64,000 bases of DNA from the NCBI GenBank assembly GCA_005778405.1, contig SXOA01000139.1, positions 1 to 64,000 of the forward strand, written 5' to 3'. Positions within the stretch are counted from its first letter, which is position 1. Every line of letters begins with the position of its first letter. This stretch comes from Planctomycetaceae bacterium. Lineage in GTDB: Bacteria > Planctomycetota > Planctomycetia > Pirellulales > Pirellulaceae. The notes beneath the pieces were generated by a model. The model saw nothing but the letters and a program-made list of their open reading frames with translations, made no database searches and was not told where the DNA came from. Position numbers and translations under genes: made by a program. Below, one piece after another: positions 8,431-17,645 of this stretch.

Positions 8431-11010
8431 ATGCCTATTCCAACGAAGTACGCTAAGATCACATCAGCTACCGTTCATGCGTTCAGCCGCCTGCTTGGAG
8501 CGCAAACTCGCCGGGAGAATACTGGGGTGGACCACCGCCGAAGACTTCGAACTCCCCTTCGCGACATCGCTTTGATTCTCATCGTCGCGATTGCCGGGAT
8601 CGCCGCGAAATCGGCGATGGTGGTGGCCGCTGACCCTGTGCCCGCTGCCAGGGACATGATGGACAAGGTGCTATCAATCTCCATCGAGCCGAAGGAAGTC
8701 GTGCTGCGAGGAGAGAATCGCCGCCAGCAACTGCTGATCACGGCTCATTTAGCGGAGGGGCGCGACCGGGACGTCAGTCATTTGGCGACTTTCGCATCGG
8801 CCAGCGAGGCGATTGCCCGGTCGGAAGGCGCTGTCGTCACCGGAATCGCCGACGGCACCACCGAGATTCGCGTTCAAGTCGCGGGACTTTCGCAAGCTGT
8901 TCCCGTGAAGGTTGCGGGGTTCGCCAGTTTTCCGAAGGTGCATTTCGTCAATGATATTATTCCGGTCTTCTCCAAACTTGGCTGCAACAGTGGTGGATGC
9001 CACGGCAGGGCTGCCGGCCAGAACGGCTTTAAGCTCTCCGTATTCGGCTTTGATCCAGCGGCCGATTACGATGCCCTGACCAAGGAAGGGCGGGGGCGAC
9101 GGATTGTGCCTTCCAGCCCGTCGCAAAGTCTGCTGCTCGCCAAACCGGCGGCCCTGGTGCCGCACGGAGGAGGAATGCGGCTGGCGGCGGATTCTCCCGA
9201 TTACGAATTGCTGGTGCAATGGATTCGCCAGGGGATGCCGTGGGGGGAACCCAGTGCGCCGACGCTCGTCAGCCTGCGGGTCAGTCCGGCTGAACGAGTG
9301 CTTGGCATCCAGTCCCAGCAGCAGATTCTGGCCACCGCGGTCTACTCCGATGGCCAGGAACGGGACGTCACCGCGGCCGCGGGCTATGGCTCGAATGCAG
9401 CGCATGTCGCCGAGGTGGACCACGACGGGGTGATTCGCACGGGAACCTTTCCCGGCCAGGCGGCGGTGACGGTTGCTTATATGGGGCAAGTCGCAGCCGT
9501 GAAGGTGCTGGTTCCTCGCCCTCAAGCTCCGCCATTTCCCACCATGCTTGTCCGTTCCCCCATCGACCAGTTGGTCTGGGACCGGTTGAAGCTGCTCGGG
9601 ATTCTTCCGTCCGGCCCCGCCGATGACGCCACTTTCCTGCGGCGACTGTTTCTCGACACGATCGGCCGTTTGCCAACGCCCGAAGAAGCGAGGGAGTTCC
9701 TGGCTGACGCCGGTGCCGACCAGCGGAGCCGCTGGATCGACCAGGTGCTCGCTCGCGATGAGTATGCCGAACTGTGGGCGATGAAATGGGGAGACATCCT
9801 GCTGGTCGACCGCCAGAAGCTGGGCAACCGCGGGGCCTACGAATTCCATCGCTGGCTGCGGGACCAGTTTGCCACGAACCGTCCCTATGATGCGTGGGCT
9901 CGCGACATGATCACGGCCAGCGGAAACTCGGCGAAGAACGGCCCCGCCAATTTGTATCGCAGCATGGACAATCCCGAGGGATTCACGCGCGTCCTGTCGC
10001 AAGCCTTCCTGGGAGTGCGGCTGGAATGTGCCCAGTGCCACCATCATCCCTTTGAAAAATGGTCCCAAGATGATTTTTATGGACTGACCGGTTTCTTCAC
10101 CGGCCTCGAGCGAAAACCACTGGGCACCAATCAAGTGCTCGTCTATCACGCGGGTCTGCGAGAGACGCGTATTCCCTTCTCCAACAAACTGGTCCCCACG
10201 CGCGTGCTGGACGGACCAGCTTTGACGTCGGTGAGCGGAGATCCACGCCGCTTGCTCGCTGACTGGATGACTTCGCCAAAAAACCCGTGGTTTGCCCGGC
10301 TGGCAGTGAACCGGCTCTGGAAGCATTTTTTGGGACGAGGGTTGGTCGAATCCGAGGATGACTTACGCTCCACGAACCCGCCCACCAATGAGCCGCTATT
10401 GGATTACCTGGCCAATCGCCTCGTGCAACAGGATTTCAATCTCAAGGCGGTCATGCGAGAGATTCTGAATTCGCACGTATATCAACTTTCAGCAGTTACG
10501 AACGACAACAACCAAAGCGACGAGCAAAACTTTTCGCATTACCTCATCAAGCGGCTTTCCGCGGAAGTCTTGCTCGACGCGATTTCCGATGTGACGGGTG
10601 TCGCCGAGCCCTTTCCTGGCCAGCCGGCGGGGACTCGCGCGGTGCAATTGTGGGACAACCGCTTGCCCTCGTATTTTCTGGAGATTTTTGGGCGCCCCGA
10701 ACGGACCAGTCCCTGCGAATGTGGCCGGTCCAGCGAACCGACGATGGCCCAGGCCTTACACTTGATGAACGCGCCGGAAATTGAGACTCGTCTCGCCGCG
10801 CCCACGGGGCGAGTCGCCCGGCTGATCGAGCGCGGGCTGAGCCCCCAAAAACTGGCCGATGAATTGTCGCTAGCGGCCCTGGGTCGCTTTCCCAATTCCC
10901 AGGAGCGGAAAATAGCCGATGATATGTTTGCCGCCGGGCCCTCGCGCGAAGCGGCAGCGGATTTTTTGTGGACCTTGCTGAATTCGCGGGACTTTTTATT
11001 CAATCATTAG
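8431..11010 (+). CDS. DUF1549/DUF1553 protein with Ig-like segments and Cx4CH motif
   Basis: This 859-residue protein has a hydrophobic export segment at about residues 48-70. Two Big-type Ig-like segments (about 80-160 and 285-360) flank a cytochrome-like region with CNSGGCH at 185-191. A DUF1549 region follows and includes CAQCH at 533-537, then DUF1553 to the end. DUF1549 and DUF1553 are planctomycete-enriched families of unknown biochemical role, usually found with c-type cytochrome segments and DUF1501 partners. The first heme-like motif is Cx4CH instead of CxxCH. ATG 8431 is chosen over the in-frame TTG at 8425; neither has a clear Shine-Dalgarno. A DUF1501 gene follows after 9 bases, with an AGGA overlapping this stop codon, so the pair is probably coupled. 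Confidence 0.85.
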   Translation: MPIPTKYAKITSATVHAFSRLLGAQTRRENTGVDHRRRLRTPLRDIALILIVAIAGIAAKSAMVVAADPVPAARDMMDKVLSISIEPKEVVLRGENRRQQLLITAHLAEGRDRDVSHLATFASASEAIARSEGAVVTGIADGTTEIRVQVAGLSQAVPVKVAGFASFPKVHFVNDIIPVFSKLGCNSGGCHGRAAGQNGFKLSVFGFDPAADYDALTKEGRGRRIVPSSPSQSLLLAKPAALVPHGGGMRLAADSPDYELLVQWIRQGMPWGEPSAPTLVSLRVSPAERVLGIQSQQQILATAVYSDGQERDVTAAAGYGSNAAHVAEVDHDGVIRTGTFPGQAAVTVAYMGQVAAVKVLVPRPQAPPFPTMLVRSPIDQLVWDRLKLLGILPSGPADDATFLRRLFLDTIGRLPTPEEAREFLADAGADQRSRWIDQVLARDEYAELWAMKWGDILLVDRQKLGNRGAYEFHRWLRDQFATNRPYDAWARDMITASGNSAKNGPANLYRSMDNPEGFTRVLSQAFLGVRLECAQCHHHPFEKWSQDDFYGLTGFFTGLERKPLGTNQVLVYHAGLRETRIPFSNKLVPTRVLDGPALTSVSGDPRRLLADWMTSPKNPWFARLAVNRLWKHFLGRGLVESEDDLRSTNPPTNEPLLDYLANRLVQQDFNLKAVMREILNSHVYQLSAVTNDNNQSDEQNFSHYLIKRLSAEVLLDAISDVTGVAEPFPGQPAGTRAVQLWDNRLPSYFLEIFGRPERTSPCECGRSSEPTMAQALHLMNAPEIETRLAAPTGRVARLIERGLSPQKLADELSLAALGRFPNSQERKIADDMFAAGPSREAAADFLWTLLNSRDFLFNH

Positions 11011-11019
11011 GACCACCCC

Positions 11020-12336
11020 ATGCTTGGCGACTATTGCGATGGATTGGACCGCCGGGGATTTCTGCGGGTCGGCTCGGTGGCCGGGCTCAGCCTGGCGCAG
11101 CTCATGCAATTGCAAGCGGCGCAAGGGGGGGACAAGCCGCTCAAGGACGTGAACTGCATCTTCATTTTCATCATCGGCGGAATGGCCCACCAGGACATGT
11201 GGGATCCCAAGCCGGACGCTCCCGCCGAAATTCGCGGGGACTTTCGCCAAATCAAATCCGTCGTGCCGGGGATGAATCTGACGGAGATTTTGCCACATGT
11301 CGCCAAAGTGACGGACAAGTTGTCTCTCATTCGTTCGATGATGCATAACGATCCGGATCACACGGCGGGTTACCACGTGATGATGACCGGCCAGCATCCG
11401 GGCACGGGGCCGGCGTTCAACCGCAACGTGGCCAACAACAACGTGCATCCCTCGTTAGGTTCGATGGTGGCCAAGCTCGGTCGCAGCGGGGCACTTCCAC
11501 CGTACATTTCACTCCCCAACTTCCTGAACAGTGGCGGTCCAGCGTTTTTGGGGGCGAGCTGCGCTCCTTTTGTGATCGAAGCAGATCCGGCGTCGCCGGA
11601 CTTTTCCGTGCGGGACATCGTGCTTCCCGAAGGTGTGACCAGCGCGCGAAGCGTCCGCCGGCAGGAAGCCCTGCGCCGCCTGAAGGACTTCGAGCAGCAG
11701 GCGGAGCGGGCCAGCAAGGATGCCCAGTCGCTCGACGTGTTTCAGCAAAAAGCCTACTCGCTCATGACCTCCAAGGAAGCGAAACAGGCGTTTGACATCA
11801 GCCGGGAAGACGAGAAAACCCGGGAAGAATATGGCATGACGAGCCTGGGGCAATGCTGCTTGATGGGCCGCCGACTGGTCGAAGCCGGCTGTCGGTTTGT
11901 TTCCATCGAAAATGGTCACTGGGATACCCATCGCCAGAACACGATGAGCCTGCGCGACCTGTTGGTGCCGCCGCTGGACCGTGGGCTGGCGGCGCTGCTG
12001 ACCGACCTGGATCGCCGCGGAATGCTCGATTCCACGCTCGTCGTGGTGGCCACCGAATTCGGCCGCTCTCCCAGAATCAACCAGATGGCTGGCCGCGATC
12101 ATTGGCCGGGCGCGTTTTCTGTTGTCATGGCCGGCGGGGGGATCAAGCCTGGCCAGGTGATTGGCGCGACCGACAAGGACGCCGCTTCCGTCACCAACCG
12201 TCCCACCTCGCCCGCCGACTTCGCCGCCACAATTCTGAGCGTGCTCGGTATCGATCCTCAAACGATTCTACACACACCGGTTGGTCGCCCGATCCAACTG
12301 GCTGGCGGCGGCCGTCCCGTCCATGAACTGCTGTAA
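11020..12336 (+). CDS. DUF1501 protein (alkaline-phosphatase-like fold), Tat-exported
   Basis: This 438-residue DUF1501 protein starts with a twin-arginine type leader (DRRGFLRVG). The DUF1501 family belongs to the alkaline phosphatase/sulfatase-like superfamily by fold; no activity is established that I can name. Visible superfamily-like landmarks are the N-terminal IGGMAHQDMWDPKP segment, ENGHWDTH near residue 305, and VVATEFGRSP followed by GRDHWPG, which resemble metal-ligand loops. It is nine bases downstream of the DUF1549/DUF1553 gene, the usual partner, and its TAA is followed immediately by the ATG of the PPC-domain gene, so the three form one transcription unit. Confidence 0.88.
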   Translation: MLGDYCDGLDRRGFLRVGSVAGLSLAQLMQLQAAQGGDKPLKDVNCIFIFIIGGMAHQDMWDPKPDAPAEIRGDFRQIKSVVPGMNLTEILPHVAKVTDKLSLIRSMMHNDPDHTAGYHVMMTGQHPGTGPAFNRNVANNNVHPSLGSMVAKLGRSGALPPYISLPNFLNSGGPAFLGASCAPFVIEADPASPDFSVRDIVLPEGVTSARSVRRQEALRRLKDFEQQAERASKDAQSLDVFQQKAYSLMTSKEAKQAFDISREDEKTREEYGMTSLGQCCLMGRRLVEAGCRFVSIENGHWDTHRQNTMSLRDLLVPPLDRGLAALLTDLDRRGMLDSTLVVVATEFGRSPRINQMAGRDHWPGAFSVVMAGGGIKPGQVIGATDKDAASVTNRPTSPADFAATILSVLGIDPQTILHTPVGRPIQLAGGGRPVHELL

Positions 12337-14730
12337 ATGGTAACGATGATGGCAAAGAACCTCCTCGCAGGCTGGCTGTTGGTGTGTGTGCTTGCGACGC
12401 TGGTTTCGGCCCAACAAGTGGCTACCGATCCGACCAGCAGCCATATTTTTCCCGCGGGGGGACGACGAGGATCGGTCGTGAATGTTCGCGTGGGAGGGGA
12501 ATGTCTTCCACCACAGACAAGATTTCTCCTGGAGGAGCCAGGTTTGAAAGCGTCCGAGGTACTCGGGCCGCGAAGTCAGTTTCGGGGCGAGTTGTCGCCG
12601 CGACGGAAGCCTGGCGAACAACATATCAACTACCCCAAGGAATGGGACAACCAGGTCGATATTGCCGCGGATGCACCGCTCGGCCCGAGGCTCTGGTGGC
12701 TCTCGTGCGCCCGGGGCGGTACGGGAGGAAGGCCGTTTATCGTCGGCGATCTACCGGAATTTATCGAGACGGAATCCAACTCGACTGCTGAGCAGGCCGA
12801 GCCGCTGACTCTGCCGGTCACGCTGAACGGGCAAATCTCCGGCGAGCGGGACCTGGATTATTTTTCCGTTTCCGCGAGCCAGGGGGAAGTCATCGTCGCC
12901 AATGTCGTCGCCGCTCGCATTGGCTCGCCGCTGGAAACGGTGCTCGACTTTCGGGACGACGCAGGCCGCCGGTTACGTCCCCAGGAAGTCCGCATCGGAA
13001 ATGATTCGGTCCTGGCCCTGAAGGTTGCCACGGCAGGAAGAATTGTTTTCTCGGTCGCCAATCTCAGCGTGGCGGGGGGGCCGAACTTTGTGTACCGCAT
13101 CACGCTCACCAAAGAGCCTTTCGCGAGACTGGCTTTTCCTGGCGGAGGACAAACGGGCCAATCGCAAGTCTTGGAGCTGTTGACATTGACCGGCGAAGCC
13201 CCATTTCGGTCGCTGCAGCAATCGATCACTCTCCCGGCCGTCCCTGGTGATTTCTGGTGGAACCCTCCCGGCCAGAGCGGCGCTCTGCCGCTGGGCGTGG
13301 GCACGATTCCGGAACTGATCGAGCAAGAGCCTAACGAAACAGCAGGCGAGGCTAACAAAGTCGCGCTCCCCATTACCCTCAATGGCCGCCTGGCAACCTC
13401 CACCGACGAGGATTGGTTCACCTTTGCGGCCAAAGCCGGTCAAACCGTATCGGTCCAGTGCCAGTCCGCCGGCGCGGGCCTTCCGACGCTCCCTCTCCTC
13501 GGCATCCATGATGCGACGGGCAAGGAGCTGGCCAGAGCCAGTGCCGTCGATACGCCCGACCGCCTGCCCGCCATCGAAGCTTGGGCAGTTCCCGCCGATG
13601 GCGATTACCAGCTTCGGATTCGGGACGTGCAGCAGGGAGTTGCGGGTGGCCCGGAATTTCTCTACCGCGTTCATCTTCAAGTTGCCCGGCCTGATTTTGA
13701 GCTGACGCTAAAGACCGACTGGGCGAACCACATGCCTGGGGGACGCACGGAAATCGACGTTCAGGTGCGCCGCCGAGGCGGATTCGCGGGACTGGTGAAA
13801 GTCTCCGTGGAGGGTCTCCCGACTGGTGTCCGCGCCGAGCCGCTCGAAATCGCGGCTGGCGCACCCAGCGGCAAACTGGTGTTGCTGTCGGAGGCCGCCA
13901 TGGCACCTCCTGGTGATGCACTTCTGAAAATTCGCGGCACTGGCGACATCAACAGTGTGACGGTAACGCATGTCGCGATCGCGCCGCACTTGGGGCAGGA
14001 CGTGGAAGGTGTTTCTGCCGGCCCGTCAAACACGGAGTACTTTCACCTGACGGTTCAGCACAAGCCCCTCTTTCGCCTGTTTTGCAGCGAGGCATATCAG
14101 TACGCCCATCGGGGAACCATCCATCACTATCAAATGGAAGTGGAGCGATTGGACGGCTACAGCGGGCCGATCATGTTGCAGATTGCCGATCGGCAGATTA
14201 AGGACCTGGACGGAGCGGAGATCCTGGAGACGACAATTCCCGCGGGCGAAAACCAGCTTCGGCTGCCGATCCATTTGCCGGAGACGATGCACATCAACGT
14301 GCAGGCCCATTCCAACATTTATGCGCAGGGAATCGCGACTTTTCAAGACAAGTGGGGGCAAAAACAATCCACCTGCATTGTCTCCGAGATGCGCTGCATG
14401 GTCCGGACGCTGCCAACCGTCGCCCGCTTACAGGCGCTCGACCGCGAACTCACCTTTGGTGCGGATGATGCTGCCCCTTGCCGCCTCCGTCTCGAACGAA
14501 CCTCGCTGTTTAGTGGCCCGCTCACGATCGCACTCTCCCAGGACGAGTCTAGCCGTGGATTTAGTGCGGACCCGGTCATCATTGCCCCTGGCACAACGGA
14601 AGCTCTGATTGTCGTCCGACGTAAGTCGGGCGAGAAACTCGCCCCCACGGCGACGCTTCGTTTTCGCGGCACTGGGGACCTGGGAGAAGGAACCATTGTC
14701 GTGACGGAAGCGGTAGTTCCATTGCGGTAG
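12337..14730 (+). CDS. Secreted protein with two PPC-type beta-sandwich domains
   Basis: This 797-residue protein has a Sec signal peptide (hydrophobic LLAGWLLVCVLATLVSA). It contains two PPC (bacterial pre-peptidase C-terminal) domains, at about 145-250 and 328-450. Each opens with an E-x-E-x-N/S-x-T/S-A type motif (PEFIETESN, PELIEQEPNET) and carries the D-x-D-[YW]-F core. The remainder looks like Ig-like beta-sandwich sequence; no catalytic domain is visible. PPC domains commonly assist secretion or binding. The ATG directly abuts the stop of the DUF1501 gene; a second ATG nine bases later is an equally good start. Position as third gene in the cassette suggests a binding or scaffold partner of the DUF1549/DUF1553-DUF1501 pair. 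Confidence 0.8.
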   Translation: MVTMMAKNLLAGWLLVCVLATLVSAQQVATDPTSSHIFPAGGRRGSVVNVRVGGECLPPQTRFLLEEPGLKASEVLGPRSQFRGELSPRRKPGEQHINYPKEWDNQVDIAADAPLGPRLWWLSCARGGTGGRPFIVGDLPEFIETESNSTAEQAEPLTLPVTLNGQISGERDLDYFSVSASQGEVIVANVVAARIGSPLETVLDFRDDAGRRLRPQEVRIGNDSVLALKVATAGRIVFSVANLSVAGGPNFVYRITLTKEPFARLAFPGGGQTGQSQVLELLTLTGEAPFRSLQQSITLPAVPGDFWWNPPGQSGALPLGVGTIPELIEQEPNETAGEANKVALPITLNGRLATSTDEDWFTFAAKAGQTVSVQCQSAGAGLPTLPLLGIHDATGKELARASAVDTPDRLPAIEAWAVPADGDYQLRIRDVQQGVAGGPEFLYRVHLQVARPDFELTLKTDWANHMPGGRTEIDVQVRRRGGFAGLVKVSVEGLPTGVRAEPLEIAAGAPSGKLVLLSEAAMAPPGDALLKIRGTGDINSVTVTHVAIAPHLGQDVEGVSAGPSNTEYFHLTVQHKPLFRLFCSEAYQYAHRGTIHHYQMEVERLDGYSGPIMLQIADRQIKDLDGAEILETTIPAGENQLRLPIHLPETMHINVQAHSNIYAQGIATFQDKWGQKQSTCIVSEMRCMVRTLPTVARLQALDRELTFGADDAAPCRLRLERTSLFSGPLTIALSQDESSRGFSADPVIIAPGTTEALIVVRRKSGEKLAPTATLRFRGTGDLGEGTIVVTEAVVPLR

Positions 14731-14789
14731 CAGGCCCACCGGGCGCTAGGAATCGACTTCAAATTATCCAACCGCCACTTTCTGATCGA

Positions 14790-17633
14790 ATGAAACACCC
14801 TACCTTTTCCGTGTCTGCACTCGTTGGCGCTTTGCTGCTGACCTGTTCGGTTCCGGCTGCCGACAAGCAAGTCGATTTCGCGCTTCAGGTGCAGCCGATC
14901 CTGGCCGCCAAATGCGGTAAATGCCACGGGTCGGGCAAGGCGTCCGGCGGCATCGCTTTCAACACCCGCGACCGGGCGCTGGCGGCTGCCGAATCGGGCG
15001 AAGTCGCAATCGTGCCCGGTAAGCCGAAAGAAAGCGAGCTCCTGAAGCGAGTCTCGTCTACCGACGATACCGTGCGCATGCCGCCTGAGGGGAAGCCGCT
15101 CTCGGCGGCGGAAATCGATGTGCTGCGCCGCTGGATTGCCGAAGGTGCGGAGTGGTCGAAACATTGGTCGTTGCGACCCTTGAAGAAACCGGAAGTTCCC
15201 TCGGTTCACGACGGCACTTGGTCCGGAAACGAGATCGATCGCTTTGTTCTTGCCAAGCTGACGGAAGCAGGTCTGAAGCCGTCCTCTCGGGCGGACAAGG
15301 CCGCTTTGGTGCGGCGAGCGTACTATGACTTGACCGGACTTCCGCCGAGTCCCCGCCAGGTCGCCCATTTCGTGAGCGATGAACGTCCTGATCGCTGGGA
15401 ACGCCTGATCGATTCGCTGCTGGCTTCGGAGCACTACGGCGAGCATTGGGGGCGCAAATGGCTGGACGTTGTCCGCTACGCCGAAACCAACAGTTTCGAG
15501 CGCGACAATCCCAAGCCGCATGTCTGGCGTTATCGGGACTATGTGATTCGCTCGCTGAATGCCGACAAGCCTTACGACACTTTTCTGCGCGAGCAGCTTG
15601 CTGGGGATGAGTTGCCCATAGTCACCGCCGATTCGCTGATTGCGACGGGTTTTTATCGTCTCGGCGTGTGGGACGACGAGCCGGCCGACCGCGACCTGGC
15701 ACTGTATGAAGGGATGGACGACCTCGTCACCACGATTGGTCAAGGATTTCTGGGGCTCACCTTCAACTGTGCCCGCTGCCACGACCACAAGATCGATCCG
15801 ATCACTCAGGCCGATTACTACCACCTCGTCGCGTTTGTGCGCAATATCACTCCCATGCAAACGAGCGGGCCAAGCATCGAGGAGCCGATCTTTCCGACGG
15901 AAGAGTCCCGCAAACAATACGACCAGGCGATCGCGAGCCGTACCGAGAAGCTGAACGAGCTGCAGAGAGAGATCATCCGCCTGGAGAAAAAATTCATCGC
16001 CGCCTTCGATGCCGATCGCGTGGCGATCCGCGACATCGACGAGCTCAAGTATGCGTTCTATCGCGATACGTGGGAGAAACTTCCCGATTTCGACAACCTC
16101 AAGGCGGAAGATCAGGGCAAAATCGAATCCGGTCTGTTTGACATTTCCCTCGCGACTCGCGAATTCTCGTTCGGTTTCGCGTTTACGGGCACGCTCAAGG
16201 TGCCCGTGGATGGGGAATACACGTTCTACCTCGATTCCGACGACGGCTCCCGGCTTTCGATCGATGGCAAGACGGTCATTGAGTACGACGGCATTCATGG
16301 CGCAGGAAACGAGCGGTCCACCAGAGTGGTTTTGAAGGCGGGCCGCACGCCGATTCGCGTCGACTATTTCCAGGGCCCAACCGGCGAGAAAGGTCTCTCC
16401 GTTGCCTGGTCAGGGCCGGAACTCAAACGCCGCTCGCTGTCGGTCAGCAAACTTGCGCCGGCCAAGCAAATCGACATTGTTCGCCTCTTCAAGGGGAACG
16501 GAAAGGAGTTCCTGGGAGAAGAGGAAACGGACCGCTACAAAAAGGCACTTGCGCAGCTCGAGGAGATGAAGAAAGACCTGCCGGTCGAAAAGGCACTCTG
16601 CGTGAAGGAAATGGGGCCGATTGTGCCCGATGTCTTCATCCTCGGCCGCGGCATGCCAGCTAGTCCCGGCGCGAAAGTGGAGCCGGCGTTTCCCGCTCTC
16701 TTCGAGTCGCTTAAGCCCCAACTACCAACGCCCAAGCCGGATCAGAAGTCCACCGGCCGGCGAACCGCGCTCGCGAATTGGATCGCTTCGCGCGATAACT
16801 TGCTCACGGCCCGCGTCATGGTGAACCGCGTCTGGCAGGGGCATTTTGGCCGCGGGATTGCGCGGAGCCCGAATAATTTTGGGGGCCTTGGCGTTCCCCC
16901 CACGCACCCGCAGCTCTTGGATTGGCTCGCGAGCAACTTCCTGGAGGGGGAGTGGAAGCTCAAGCGGCTTCACAAGCTCATTATGATGAGCGAGACCTAT
17001 CAGCAGTCGTCGCAGGGAAATCCGGAAGGGATGGCGAAAGATCCCGCCAATAATCTCTTCTGGCGGCACGACCTGCGCCGTCTTAGCGCCGAGGAGCTGC
17101 GCGATAGCATCTATGCGGTGAATGGCCGGCTGAATCTGAAACGCGGGGGACCGAGCATTTATCCCGAGATCCAGGCCGAAGTACTGCAGGGTCAATCCGT
17201 CCCCGGCAATGGCTGGCCCGTTTCGTCTCCCGAGGAGCAAGCTCGCCGCAGCGTCTACGTTCATGTGAAACGATCCCTCATCTTGCCGGTGCTGGCGAGC
17301 TTTGATTTCCCAGAAACCGATGCCAGTTGCGAGGCCCGCTTCACGACTACGCAGCCGGGACAATCCTTCGCTCTCCTCAATAGCAAGTTCATCAGCGATC
17401 AGGCAGCCGCCCTCGCGGAGCGGCTAAAAAAGGAGGCTGGGGACGATCTCGACGCCCAAATCAAGCTCGCTTATCGGCTCACTACTAGCCGTGAAGTGAC
17501 CGAAAGGGATCTCGAACGGGGACGAAAACTCGTGGCTAGTTACCAAGCGAAGCACGGCCAGACTCGCGATCAGGCGCTCGCGAGATTCTGCCTGTTCATG
17601 TTCAACCTGAGTGAATTCATTTACCTCGATTGA
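14790..17633 (+). CDS. PSCyt1-DUF1549-PA14-DUF1553 secreted cytochrome-like protein
   Basis: This 947-residue protein has a Sec signal peptide, then a planctomycete-type cytochrome c domain (PSCyt1) with CGKCH at 42-46 and a distal Met-containing segment (VRMPPEGKPL). A DUF1549 domain follows, containing CARCHDHKIDP at 327, then a PA14 domain at about 420-550, recognisable by YTFYLDSDDGSRLSIDG, and DUF1553 to the C terminus (TGRRTALANWI...MVNRVWQGHFGRG). PA14 is a known carbohydrate-binding beta-barrel, so this copy may bind glycan. Only 12 bases separate it from the following DUF1501 gene. It lies 59 bases after the PPC gene, so the 8431-19112 block may be one operon carrying two related cassettes. 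Confidence 0.9.
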   Translation: MKHPTFSVSALVGALLLTCSVPAADKQVDFALQVQPILAAKCGKCHGSGKASGGIAFNTRDRALAAAESGEVAIVPGKPKESELLKRVSSTDDTVRMPPEGKPLSAAEIDVLRRWIAEGAEWSKHWSLRPLKKPEVPSVHDGTWSGNEIDRFVLAKLTEAGLKPSSRADKAALVRRAYYDLTGLPPSPRQVAHFVSDERPDRWERLIDSLLASEHYGEHWGRKWLDVVRYAETNSFERDNPKPHVWRYRDYVIRSLNADKPYDTFLREQLAGDELPIVTADSLIATGFYRLGVWDDEPADRDLALYEGMDDLVTTIGQGFLGLTFNCARCHDHKIDPITQADYYHLVAFVRNITPMQTSGPSIEEPIFPTEESRKQYDQAIASRTEKLNELQREIIRLEKKFIAAFDADRVAIRDIDELKYAFYRDTWEKLPDFDNLKAEDQGKIESGLFDISLATREFSFGFAFTGTLKVPVDGEYTFYLDSDDGSRLSIDGKTVIEYDGIHGAGNERSTRVVLKAGRTPIRVDYFQGPTGEKGLSVAWSGPELKRRSLSVSKLAPAKQIDIVRLFKGNGKEFLGEEETDRYKKALAQLEEMKKDLPVEKALCVKEMGPIVPDVFILGRGMPASPGAKVEPAFPALFESLKPQLPTPKPDQKSTGRRTALANWIASRDNLLTARVMVNRVWQGHFGRGIARSPNNFGGLGVPPTHPQLLDWLASNFLEGEWKLKRLHKLIMMSETYQQSSQGNPEGMAKDPANNLFWRHDLRRLSAEELRDSIYAVNGRLNLKRGGPSIYPEIQAEVLQGQSVPGNGWPVSSPEEQARRSVYVHVKRSLILPVLASFDFPETDASCEARFTTTQPGQSFALLNSKFISDQAAALAERLKKEAGDDLDAQIKLAYRLTTSREVTERDLERGRKLVASYQAKHGQTRDQALARFCLFMFNLSEFIYLD

Positions 17634-17645
17634 CAGTTGAAGCAG

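Noticed and set aside
14343-16298. 651-residue minus-strand ORF
   Set aside because: Spans the ends of two convincing plus-strand genes and the gap between them; typical high-GC antisense shadow.
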